From positions 186,001-250,000 of the forward strand of contig NZ_WJXB01000007.1 in the NCBI RefSeq assembly GCF_009664975.1: a DNA stretch of 64,000 bases, read 5' to 3'. Source of the DNA: Paenibacillus monticola (lineage in GTDB: Bacteria > Bacillota > Bacilli > Paenibacillales > Paenibacillaceae). A program made the translations under genes and the position numbers. The notes beneath the pieces were generated by a model. That model searched no databases. It was given only the letters and a program-made list of their open reading frames with translations, and was not told the DNA's origin. This document shows positions 28,252 to 39,569 of the stretch, piece after piece (position 1 is the first letter of the stretch; each line of letters opens with the position of its first letter).

Positions 28252-28285
28252 CACAAAAAGGGAGGAGTTCCGAAGAACTTCTCCC
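28252..28285 (-). terminator. UUCG-tetraloop terminator of the alpha-1,3-glucanase gene
   Basis: GGGAGGAGTTC (28260-28270) and GAACTTCTCCC (28275-28285) form an 11-bp stem with one wobble pair. On the minus strand the loop is C-UUCG-G and the stem is followed by CTTTTTG. It lies about 20 bases past the stop codon. Confidence 0.85.
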
Positions 28286-28304
28286 CATGGGTATACCCGA
28301 ATAC

Positions 28305-32198
<3,894 letters not shown>

Positions 32199-32260
32199 TA
32201 TATTCCTCCTCAATAATATGTGGTGCGAGAAAAGGTGTAAACCTCCGAAAGTGCTTCGAA

Positions 32261-32274
32261 TGGTAGCGTTTACA
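32261..32274 (-). promoter_or_regulatory. cre site (CcpA operator) upstream of the alpha-1,3-glucanase gene
   Basis: Minus-strand TGTAAACGCTACCA fits all 14 positions of the Bacillus cre consensus TGWAARCGYTWNCW. It lies 63 bases upstream of the start codon at 32198, where CcpA-HPr-Ser-P would repress transcription in preferred sugar. Confidence 0.7.
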
Positions 32275-32588
32275 AGTCGTGATGTTTCATTTTCCAGCGC
32301 TTTCCTAAATCCAGTCTTTTCTCACCTTCCTTGCCGATCGTAGAAATGCAGACGTTCCCCCTCTCAAAGTAATACATCCCCATTATAGAGACAGTGCAAC
32401 GCAAACTATAAGAGGCAATTCTACGGAAAAGGTATGCGATTCCATCGAGAAATATAAGGATAATCCATCGTGCTGGGTCATTCCCAAAAAAGTTCAGCCT
32501 GTGATCTGGTGTTCCATTAGGAACACACAGATTCACAGGCTGAGTTCTAAAAACCAAGAATTCAATTGAAATAATGATTGAAATAATG

Positions 32589-33371
32589 TTACTTAACAGG
32601 AGCAGGAGGTGGGACTGGTTTCATGACGGTAAAATTGTAATTTTCATTCATGGTAATGGTTGAAGATAGTGGTTGCATTAAGGGATATCCTGTTCTACGA
32701 AAATTCATTGTAATTCTTGTCTGGAACGTAGGGGGTCCAATTAAAGGGTTGTCCGCAATTTTTAATTCCCACATCGCATTAACAGTTGGTTGGAAATTAG
32801 TTATGGAAGAAGTCGTTGCATTCGATCCGTCAGCATATTCCATGTCGTTATTATTAAAGCTAAATTTCCATACAGCATTATTCCCAAGTGTTAGCGAGTT
32901 GTTCTCTATACTAATGTCTGGGATGTTTACTGTTGTAGAATTGGAAACCGTATAGCTCTCCGAAACACTTGCAGTTAGTTGATCACCCATAACGCCAATA
33001 CTTCCACCAAATGTGTAAGAAGTCGATGTAGTATATGATGTGGAGCCAACGGTTGTTGATGGAGAGCTAGATAAAAGCGGTAACATGTCGGGTTGATCTT
33101 CAAAGTTGGGCGAGATAGTTTCAATAGTAATATCCGCTATAAAGTACCCCTTTACTCTATCATTGAGTTGATACATCTGCGAGGGATTAATATTGAAAAC
33201 CTGTTCAATTATATAAAATTCTGATATGGATGAGACGTTTTCTTGAGTGTGGCAGGATACCGAAAGTCCAACTACAGTTGACTGCCCGTGAAGTGGACCT
33301 TGATCGCTTTGAATTAGATAAGGTTGTGTCAAAATCGTATTCGACCTTTCTTGCCATAAATCATCAGACAT
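32589..33371 (-). CDS. putative beta-barrel pore-forming protein (leukocidin/aerolysin-like)
   Basis: A 260-residue protein that I do not recognise firmly. The ATG at 33371, eight bases after GAGGTG, is chosen over a GTG two codons earlier. Residues about 104-148 form a Ser/Thr-rich alternating stretch (STTVGSTSYTTSTSYTFGG ... SVSESYTVSNSTTVNI) typical of the stem region of leukocidin or aerolysin/MTX2-type pore formers, followed by AVWKFSF and a beta-rich C-terminal half. No signal peptide is visible and the end is Pro-rich (KPVPPPAPVK). It is divergent from the RING-like gene. No acyl- or cell-wall anchor is seen. The fold assignment rests on pattern only. Confidence 0.45.
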   Translation of the reverse strand: MSDDLWQERSNTILTQPYLIQSDQGPLHGQSTVVGLSVSCHTQENVSSISEFYIIEQVFNINPSQMYQLNDRVKGYFIADITIETISPNFEDQPDMLPLLSSSPSTTVGSTSYTTSTSYTFGGSIGVMGDQLTASVSESYTVSNSTTVNIPDISIENNSLTLGNNAVWKFSFNNNDMEYADGSNATTSSITNFQPTVNAMWELKIADNPLIGPPTFQTRITMNFRRTGYPLMQPLSSTITMNENYNFTVMKPVPPPAPVK

Positions 33372-33630
33372 AACCACACCACCTCAATTAGTATTCACTT
33401 CTTATTAATATCGTACATCCAGTCGATCCTACAGAATCAATTGTGTTCTTGTTGGCTACTCCTCAGCTCCAGTCTTAGATCAGTCGTAAAATATGTATTC
33501 GTCAAAATTTGGTAAATACCTTCTTTTTAAACTAAAATTCCACTTTATTTAATAGAATTCCATTTATATCAAGTAAATTTATGATATATTAAATTTGCAT
33601 TTAAATATTCTTAAATTTGGAGGAAACTGT
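33372..33630. promoter_or_regulatory. AT-rich divergent intergenic region with a tandem imperfect repeat
   Basis: This 259-base region carries the promoters of the pore-former-like and RING-like genes. At about 33532-33572 two imperfect 20-base units follow one another, each with AATTCCA followed by TTTAT-type bases. They may be a regulator site. No ORF is convincing here. Confidence 0.35.
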
Positions 33631-34134
33631 ATGCCTATACCCATTTACCCAAGCACAGATCACGAATGTATCATCTGCAATGAGAGCAATCGATACGACC
33701 TTATCGCGTTGGATTGTGGTCATGGCGGATTACAATTCGAAGGATCTGAAATGCATTTCGAGTGCGTCGTTCAGCTCTTCCAGCATGTTAATGAGGATGC
33801 CAATGCCAGTTGCCCGATATGTCGTGCAGATATCGAAAGAGACCCCTTTATGGAACGGTATAACTGGGAAGCGGTTAATAATCCTGGATTTTTATTCGAT
33901 GACCCCGCCGCCGCAGCGGATCCCGGTCCCGGTGATATTCCGGATATGCCTCCAGGTGAACATTTTGTTCTGGATGGAGACTTACCTGCCCCTGGCATAC
34001 CAGGAGCTCCGGGTGATCCCGGCGCACCCGGAGCTCCCGACGTTCCTCCGGCAGATCCTATAGAACCAGTAGAACCCCCCGCCGATCCAGATATCCCCGG
34101 AGGAAACCCCGAAGGTGGCGGAGAACCGGATTGA
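33631..34134 (+). CDS. RING-finger-like zinc protein with collagen-like tail
   Basis: A 167-residue protein. The ATG at 33631 follows GGAGG at 7 bases. Residues 13-64 hold eight potential zinc ligands in RING-H2 order: Cys13-x2-Cys16, Cys29-x-His31, His42-x2-Cys45, Cys61-x2-Cys64, with ECIIC and CPICR closely like eukaryotic RING fingers. The only departure is ten residues between the two histidines instead of two or three. Residues about 90-167 are acidic and Pro/Gly-rich, with five Gly-x-Pro triplets at about 122-136, then GGNPEGGGEPD. No signal peptide or membrane segment. RING fingers are E3 ubiquitin ligase modules in eukaryotes and rare in bacteria. It may be an effector or a structural zinc protein; function is open. 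Confidence 0.65.
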   Translation: MPIPIYPSTDHECIICNESNRYDLIALDCGHGGLQFEGSEMHFECVVQLFQHVNEDANASCPICRADIERDPFMERYNWEAVNNPGFLFDDPAAAADPGPGDIPDMPPGEHFVLDGDLPAPGIPGAPGDPGAPGAPDVPPADPIEPVEPPADPDIPGGNPEGGGEPD

Positions 34135-34225
34135 TAGGTTTAAATATCAAGCTAGCCTTTAAAAAATGATACTTATATTGAACGAGGCCACAAAAAGTAG
34201 TGAATTGAAAAAAACGTCAAATAGA

Positions 34226-34257
34226 ATAGCCACCAGATGATCTGATGGCTATCTTTT
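34226..34257 (+). terminator. terminator downstream of the RING-like gene
   Basis: ATAGCCACCAGAT and ATCTGATGGCTAT (34226-34252) form a 12-13-bp stem with one mismatch and a very short loop, followed by CTTTT. It is about 90 bases past the stop and could serve both converging genes. Confidence 0.6.
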
Positions 34258-34347
34258 GGGATTTTGATTCTTCTGTGGTTTCTTATTGGTAACAACTCAA
34301 CACGGTGATCGAATACCGCCAGTCTGGAGCTTCCTTGGTTATGTACT

Positions 34348-34827
34348 TCATTCTCCTAAATCTTTAATATACCAAGCATCACAGGCAAAATGCTCCGAAC
34401 CTGCAAGTGGTGCCTCTAAAAGTTCAAACCCATATTTCGTATAAAAGCGGTTAGCCGCATGCATGTTTTGCAAAGTCTCCAAATAACACTTTTTGTAATG
34501 GAGTTTGGCGAAGTCCAAGGCTACCTGCAATAGTTCAGCTGCTGCTCCGGTTCCTCTACTCTTCGAGGATAAGTACATCTTCTGCAGTTCACAAACATTA
34601 CCTGTATCGGCAAAATGAGCAATACCACACCCGCCCAACACTTCTCCCTCCTCTTCAATAATCCAGTAAGCACGGTCTTTTTCATTATTATAATAATGAT
34701 ATAGATCATGCAGGCTGTCATCTTCCCAAGCAAGGCCGGCTCTGTTACCGCCAAACTCGATCAAGCAGTTCCTGATGATGTGTTCGATAGATGCATTATC
34801 TATGATTTGTATTTGTCTAATATTCAT
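34348..34827 (-). CDS. GNAT-family N-acetyltransferase
   Basis: A 159-residue cytoplasmic enzyme using acetyl-CoA. The fold spans the whole protein: beta strands around YWIIEEEGEVLGGCGIAHF, the acetyl-CoA pyrophosphate loop as SSKSRGTGAAAELLQVAL (Q/RxxGxG/A type), and the C-terminal ANRFYTKYGFELLE motif common in the family. Acceptor substrate cannot be read. A GGGAGG site lies 12 bases before the ATG, a rather long spacing. It stands alone, converging on the RING-like gene. Confidence 0.85.
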   Translation of the reverse strand: MNIRQIQIIDNASIEHIIRNCLIEFGGNRAGLAWEDDSLHDLYHYYNNEKDRAYWIIEEEGEVLGGCGIAHFADTGNVCELQKMYLSSKSRGTGAAAELLQVALDFAKLHYKKCYLETLQNMHAANRFYTKYGFELLEAPLAGSEHFACDAWYIKDLGE

Positions 34828-34931
34828 GATTGAACTCTACCTCCCGCTGGTTCGGATTTAATCTTTTATAATTATACATGTTTGTGTGCAGGCAGCCTAA
34901 GTATTTGTGTGGCTAAAATAGTGCGATTGAT

Positions 34932-34976
34932 GAGTAATAGTCCACCGATAAAACCGGTGGACTATTACTCGCTCTT
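34932..34976. terminator. perfect 16-bp hairpin between two minus-strand genes
   Basis: GAGTAATAGTCCACCG (34932-34947) and its complement (34955-34970) form a perfect 16-bp stem with a 7-base loop. The T tract (CTTTTT) is on the plus strand, yet the neighbouring genes are both on the minus strand. It lies 75 bases past the nitroreductase stop and probably acts there despite the weak T run. Confidence 0.6.
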
Positions 34977-35045
34977 TTTCTTAAGCATTGCCAAGTGCTA
35001 ATACTACATCGGCTCACTATCCACTTTAATTTTTGCTCTTAAGAG

Positions 35046-35702
35046 TTAAGCCCAAGTTGTGATCGTTTCAACAGGCAGGCGGTAGGAAGGATAGCTCTCT
35101 TTGGCTGCTTTTCCTATCGAGATTAACATGACCGGTTGAAACCGGGCTTTATCCATTCCAAAAGCTTCTGCGATCTGTTCCTTCTCATAACCAGCCATCG
35201 GGTTGGTATCATATCCGTGAGCACGGGCAACCAGCATCAACTGCATCGAAATGAGACTCGAATCAATCAGGTTCACATCACGCAGGTCGGATGCGGATAT
35301 ATTCGCATAATAAGGTTTTACTTGTTTCAATTGCATATCCATGATCTCCTGTGGCATGTATCCAAGTTCCACTGCTTTGCCGAAAATTTCGTCAATATAT
35401 TCAATGTTATTTGCATCGTAAAATACCGCAATAACAGCCGAGGATGTTAGAGCTTGCGTCTGGTTGAAGGAGGCCAGCGGTGCCAGTTTTTCTTTGCCTT
35501 CAGCGCTGTCGATGACAAGGAAACGCCACGGCTGCATGTTAATGGCAGAGGGGGCAAGGGAAGCTTCCGCCAAAATTTCAGTCATTTCCTCCCGGCTGAT
35601 TTTCACTTCAGGATCATAGACTTTAACGGAACGGCGCTCCAAGACGATTTCATTGAAATCGTTTGTTTTGTGAAATTTTCTGGTGAGTTTTAAAGATGTC
35701 AT
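35046..35702 (-). CDS. nitroreductase-family FMN oxidoreductase
   Basis: A 218-residue FMN-dependent reductase. The FMN-binding RRSVKVYD motif is at about 22-29, with LAPSAINMQPWRF near 52-64 and the second FMN segment AGYEKEQIAEAFGM at about 170-185. Such enzymes reduce nitro, quinone or enone compounds with NAD(P)H. The ATG follows AAGGAG at 8 bases. It is divergent from a MerR regulator gene, with a MerR-type promoter between them, so it is probably induced by an electrophile or drug-like compound. Confidence 0.88.
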   Translation of the reverse strand: MTSLKLTRKFHKTNDFNEIVLERRSVKVYDPEVKISREEMTEILAEASLAPSAINMQPWRFLVIDSAEGKEKLAPLASFNQTQALTSSAVIAVFYDANNIEYIDEIFGKAVELGYMPQEIMDMQLKQVKPYYANISASDLRDVNLIDSSLISMQLMLVARAHGYDTNPMAGYEKEQIAEAFGMDKARFQPVMLISIGKAAKESYPSYRLPVETITTWA

Positions 35703-35766
35703 ATGATTAACTCCTTATTTTATATTTGTGAGATTGTGCTGTATGCCACTTATCTTCACTATGAGG

Positions 35767-35797
35767 ATTGTAAACTATGAAGTATACTTTATAGCAA
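35767..35797 (-). promoter_or_regulatory. MerR-type promoter of the nitroreductase gene
   Basis: On the minus strand TTGCTA (35797-35792) and TACAAT (35772-35767) are 19 bases apart. The spacer holds an 18-of-20 dyad, CTATAAAGTATACTTCATAG (35794-35775). The same dyad lies within a plus-strand promoter-like TTGTAA-N16-TATAGC for the MerR gene, so the regulator could repress itself and activate the reductase. Confidence 0.65.
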
Positions 35798-35819
35798 GAG
35801 AAAAAACGAGGTGATTCAT

Positions 35820-36206
35820 ATGAAGATTAGTGAAGTAGCGGAAATGGTTGACTTACCGATATCAACCATCCGTTATTATGAGAAAATTGGCATTATCACT
35901 GAGGAGTATATATTGAGAGAACAGAATAATTATCGGAATTATACATTGGAAATCATTCATCATCTAGATGTTGTTAAAAATTGTTTAGCTGTTGGTTTTT
36001 CAATTAATGATATAAGATCAATGATCTCGAAAAATGGCATTTCAAAAGATGAACAAACAAAAATTATTAAAGAAAAAATAGCAGGAATTGAAGACGCTCA
36101 AAAAAAATTAGAGGATTCCAAACAATCTCTTTACGACATTCTTGAATTGGATATAACTTGTGAGGATGGGTTCGGAAAATATTCCGAGCTTGTCCCAGAG
36201 GATTAG
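35820..36206 (+). CDS. MerR-family transcriptional regulator
   Basis: A 128-residue protein. The ATG at 35820 follows GAGGTGA; a GTG three codons earlier overlaps that site. The N-terminal winged helix reads MKISEVAEMVDLPISTIRYYEKIGII, followed by a dimerisation coiled coil (about 80-115) and a single Cys near residue 118 (DITCEDG) that could be the sensor. AT content is higher than in its neighbours. It is divergent from the nitroreductase gene and should control it. Confidence 0.9.
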   Translation: MKISEVAEMVDLPISTIRYYEKIGIITEEYILREQNNYRNYTLEIIHHLDVVKNCLAVGFSINDIRSMISKNGISKDEQTKIIKEKIAGIEDAQKKLEDSKQSLYDILELDITCEDGFGKYSELVPED

Positions 36207-36265
36207 ACGTCAGTGCTGCTGATAGCGATAGTTTGATACAAGACTTCTTTTATCTTTTATTCAAA

Positions 36266-36304
36266 AAAAAGGATTGAACAGATTCTCTCTGCTCAATCCT
36301 TTCT
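36266..36304. terminator. bidirectional terminator between MerR and the deaminase-like gene
   Basis: AAAGGATTGA (36268-36277) pairs with TCAATCCTTT (36293-36302), with three further pairs inside. An A run precedes and T residues follow, so it serves both converging genes. Confidence 0.75.
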
Positions 36305-36307
36305 ACC

Positions 36308-37660
36308 TTACGATACATTAGGGGAAGCCCCCATTTTCATTGCGAGTGGAATGACTAAATCAGCTCTTCCATTATCCGCTGTATCTAACAGGTTTGTGAC
36401 TGCTGGCCGCGTCTCAGCGATGACGCGGCCGCTGCGGAATACGAACCGTGGTGACAGGCGCTGGCGGATCAGATCACTGGAGTCCTTGGCGTCGAACAAG
36501 AGAAACGAAGCTGGAGCTCCATCCCTGAGTACACCACCTTGGTAATTATATTCCTCCAGACCCATCGCTATTGCTCCACCTTCTGTTATCATCCCAATCA
36601 AGCTTCGCATTTCGGCACGTCCACTCATATGAGCCAGATGGGCAGCCATATGGGCGGCATCCAGCGGATTGCCTGTTCCTAGGGGATAGAAAGGTGAACG
36701 AATATCATCATGGGACAACGCGACGTTAATACCTGCCTGCTGGAATTCCTTGATGCGCGTAATTCCTCTTCCCTTGGGGTAACTATCATAGCGACCTTGC
36801 ATAACACTGTTAATCAACGGACAAGCGACGATCGAGAGTCCGGATCGTTTGACCAGCCCCATAATCTTCTGGAAGTACGATTCGTTATAATAAGCCGCGG
36901 CGTTTGCATGTGCTGCCGTCACCCGAGAACCAATCCCAGAGGATAGCGCCAAGGAGGCGCAGACCTCCAGATATTTGGAATTCTCGTCATCGGTCTCATC
37001 ACAGAATACATGAACATACGTACCGCTGCGTTCCGCCAAATTGAACGCCTTGCGTAAGGATAGTACTCCCTCCTCACGGGTATTCTCCAGATGTGGAACC
37101 GCAGACACTCCGTCCGCGCCCATACGCAGCGCTTCCTTCATCCGCTCTTCATTGGCTGGACAACCTATGATTCCATCTTGGGGAAATGCAATAACTTGGA
37201 TGTCTATCAGCCCACGATAGCGTTCCTTGATCTCCAATATGGCTTCCAGCGCCATCAGCTTCGGGTCTCCTATGTCTACCATCGTTCGCAGATGAAGTAC
37301 ACCGTAACCGAGATACAGTTGAATCGTGCGCTCCGCTCTTGCGATAATATCCTCTCTTGTGAGCATCAGCTTACGTGAAGACCAGATTCCGATCCCTTCC
37401 GCCAGCGTACCGCTTTCGTTCCAGACCGGATTCCCTGCAGTTAGTGCCGTATCCAGATGGACATGCGGCTCAACGAACGGAGGTACCAATAGTCTGCCTT
37501 CCGCATCGATCGTCTCCGCAGCCTCCGCATCTGCCAACTGGCCCATCCCAGCAATTAACCCGTCCGTTATCCCAATATCGGTAGATGTGTCGTTACCAAT
37601 TAGTAGGGCATTTCTCACTATCAAATCATAAGAGCTCGTCATCTCATCCCCGCCATTCAT
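36308..37660 (-). CDS. cytosine-deaminase-like amidohydrolase with an altered metal site
   Basis: A 450-residue amidohydrolase closely resembling E. coli CodA along its length. Metal ligands His66/His68 (EPHVHLD), His251 and Asp318 (SHDD) are present, as is the catalytic Glu222 (FCDETDD). The His that CodA has two residues before Asp221 (HCDE) is Phe219 here; a His at 217 may or may not substitute. Family members deaminate or ring-open cytosine, isoguanine, creatinine and related heterocycles. The ATG overlaps the stop of the flavodoxin-like gene by four bases (ATGA). A second in-frame ATG six codons later has its own GGGG site. It is the last gene of an eight-gene operon. Confidence 0.85.
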   Translation of the reverse strand: MNGGDEMTSSYDLIVRNALLIGNDTSTDIGITDGLIAGMGQLADAEAAETIDAEGRLLVPPFVEPHVHLDTALTAGNPVWNESGTLAEGIGIWSSRKLMLTREDIIARAERTIQLYLGYGVLHLRTMVDIGDPKLMALEAILEIKERYRGLIDIQVIAFPQDGIIGCPANEERMKEALRMGADGVSAVPHLENTREEGVLSLRKAFNLAERSGTYVHVFCDETDDENSKYLEVCASLALSSGIGSRVTAAHANAAAYYNESYFQKIMGLVKRSGLSIVACPLINSVMQGRYDSYPKGRGITRIKEFQQAGINVALSHDDIRSPFYPLGTGNPLDAAHMAAHLAHMSGRAEMRSLIGMITEGGAIAMGLEEYNYQGGVLRDGAPASFLLFDAKDSSDLIRQRLSPRFVFRSGRVIAETRPAVTNLLDTADNGRADLVIPLAMKMGASPNVS

Positions 37661-38352
37661 TTGATGCCTTTGGTCGCTTCGGCAAATCTTGCTACACGAG
37701 CGCCCAGCCTGCCCGCCATAATCAACTCGCGCTCATCGGGTGTTCTCGAACTATCCGGACCCGCCAGGGTAGAGGGCCCATAGGGAGAACCACCGATAGC
37801 ATCCGCTGTCAAGTATTCAGGATTCTGTGAATAAGGAAGACCGATATAAATCAGACCGAAATGAAGCAGTGGCACGATAGAGGTGAGAATGGTTGCCTCA
37901 TGACCCGTATGGATCGAACCGGCGCTCGTTATGACTCCAGTCGGTTTGCCCTCCAATTCTCCACTAGCACACAGATTGCCTGACATATCGAGGAACGACT
38001 TGACCTGAGCTGGCATCGATCCGTAATAAGTAGGAAAGCCCCACACAATGCCTTCCGCCCAGCGCAAATCGTCATGAGACACTTCTGGAACATCCTTTTG
38101 CTCTTCCTGAGAGGTCTCATACTTCTCCCATCTTGCAACAACACGGAACTTGCCGGACATCATATCCTCCCCACGGTCTTGTCTGTGGCTCGGATGGTCG
38201 AGCAGTGCCGTTACGTTGTCAGGAGAACGAAACTCCGGTATGCGTCTAATCCTCACCTCGTGCTCTTCGTCTGAGGCTCCTTTTGCAGCCGCCTCAGCCA
38301 TCCGATGAATATGTCCGTAAGCGCTGAAATAGATGATCAAGACCTTCGCCAT
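37657..38352 (-). CDS. flavodoxin-like NAD(P)H quinone reductase (WrbA-like)
   Basis: A 231-residue FMN protein. The phosphate-binding loop is near 9-16 (FSAYGHIH), the second FMN loop at GFPTYYGSMPAQVKSF (about 106-121), and the third near ITSAGSIHTGHEATILTS. The layout is that of WrbA-type NAD(P)H:quinone oxidoreductases. It sits between a substrate-binding protein gene and the CodA-like gene in the same operon, so it may supply reducing power for a ring-modifying step or protect against quinone products. Confidence 0.82.
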   Translation of the reverse strand: MAKVLIIYFSAYGHIHRMAEAAAKGASDEEHEVRIRRIPEFRSPDNVTALLDHPSHRQDRGEDMMSGKFRVVARWEKYETSQEEQKDVPEVSHDDLRWAEGIVWGFPTYYGSMPAQVKSFLDMSGNLCASGELEGKPTGVITSAGSIHTGHEATILTSIVPLLHFGLIYIGLPYSQNPEYLTADAIGGSPYGPSTLAGPDSSRTPDERELIMAGRLGARVARFAEATKGIK

Positions 38353-38422
38353 TCTCGCCCCGCCCTTCGTCAGTTAAAGAATCGAATACGCTGCAATCAG
38401 CGTCCAGAACGGAAATAACTCA

Positions 38423-39463
38423 TTATTTTGCGGGAAGAAACTCGTTGGTGAACGCTTCATCGATCGGGGCAGTCTTCTTCAGAATGCCGATATCGACCAG
38501 TTGCTTTTGCAACCCTTCCCAGATTTCTTTGTTCATGTAGCCGACTCCGTTAGTCTCCGCGTCCCCGCCGTAGACCAGTGCTTCCTGAGCCTTCGTGCCG
38601 AATGCCATCGCTTCCAGCTTAAGATCCGGGTTTTTTTCCTGCATTACCTTGTTGATTTCTTCAGAATTATCTTTATAGTAATCCCAGCCCTTGATGGAGG
38701 CCTCGACGTAAGCCTTGACGATATCCGGATGGTCCTTAATGTAATCTTCTGTGGTGAACAGGATGTTGCCGTACTGCTTGTAGCCAAGATCATAATTAAG
38801 GAAGTAGTCAACATCCACGCCTTCCTGCTGCATCGTGAACGGCTCCGAAGTGACATATATTTGGGTGGCGGATTCCGGGTCGGCAACGAAATTCGCAAGA
38901 GAACCGGTATACTTCATCTCTTGTACCGTGTCCAACTTATAAGCCTTTTTGAGATATTCCCAGAAGGCTACACCGCTGCCCACGTAGACCTTGTGACCGT
39001 TCAACTCAGAGATGTCCTTGTATTTGTCTTTATGGTACATAATGCCTTGAGGATTTTTTTGGAAGGTTGCCGCGATTGCTACCAGCGGAATACCATTCTC
39101 ACGTGCCAGCAGGATCTCATCCGCCTGCCCCATGCCGAATTCAGCTTTGCCGGAAGCCACGATCTGTGACGCAGAGACACCGGGACCGCCAGGTTGAATC
39201 GTCATGTCAAGACCTGCATCTTTGTAAAATCCCTTCGAGAGCGCAGCATACTGACCACCATGCTCTGGCTCCGCAAACCAGTTCGTCACCTGTGTGACTT
39301 TGGTTACCTTGACTTCCGCCGGTTGGTTACCCGCCGATTCGCTACCCTGAGAAACGTCTCCATTCTTGTCGGACCCGCAGGCCGACAGTGCCATGACAGA
39401 CGTGACTATTAGAGACAGCCCCCATAACCTGAAATGCTTACCTCTTGTAGTTTTTGTGAGCAT
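38423..39463 (-). CDS. NMT1/THI5-like solute-binding lipoprotein
   Basis: A 346-residue lipoprotein with lipobox ALSA-C (Cys29) and an acidic/Ser-rich linker. The mature part is the NMT1/SsuA-type binding fold, with WFAEPEHGGQYAALSKGFYKDAGLD near the start, as in proteins binding pyrimidine or sulfonate ligands. It should deliver substrate to the permease and ATPase of this operon. The ATG is behind GGGAGGAA. Ligand unknown; the ring-hydrolase neighbours suggest a nitrogen heterocycle. Confidence 0.88.
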   Translation of the reverse strand: MLTKTTRGKHFRLWGLSLIVTSVMALSACGSDKNGDVSQGSESAGNQPAEVKVTKVTQVTNWFAEPEHGGQYAALSKGFYKDAGLDMTIQPGGPGVSASQIVASGKAEFGMGQADEILLARENGIPLVAIAATFQKNPQGIMYHKDKYKDISELNGHKVYVGSGVAFWEYLKKAYKLDTVQEMKYTGSLANFVADPESATQIYVTSEPFTMQQEGVDVDYFLNYDLGYKQYGNILFTTEDYIKDHPDIVKAYVEASIKGWDYYKDNSEEINKVMQEKNPDLKLEAMAFGTKAQEALVYGGDAETNGVGYMNKEIWEGLQKQLVDIGILKKTAPIDEAFTNEFLPAK

Positions 39464-39500
39464 GTTTCTTCCTCCCTTATCCTATTAATGATATCTATAG

Positions 39501-39528
39501 GTGCATCCGCTTCTGGGCGGACAGGCAC
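39501..39528 (-). other. intercistronic hairpin
   Basis: GTGC-TCCGC and GCGGA-GCAC segments can pair in the 106-base gap between the second amidohydrolase and the binding-protein gene. No T tract follows. It may stabilise or process the operon transcript. Confidence 0.35.
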
Positions 39529-39569
39529 TCAAAACTAAATGAGCAGGTTAGCGACGGTTAACTTAACAC

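Noticed and set aside
32589..33371. Secreted toxin with a signal peptide
   Set aside because: The N-terminus is polar with no hydrophobic core, so export by the Sec route is not supported.
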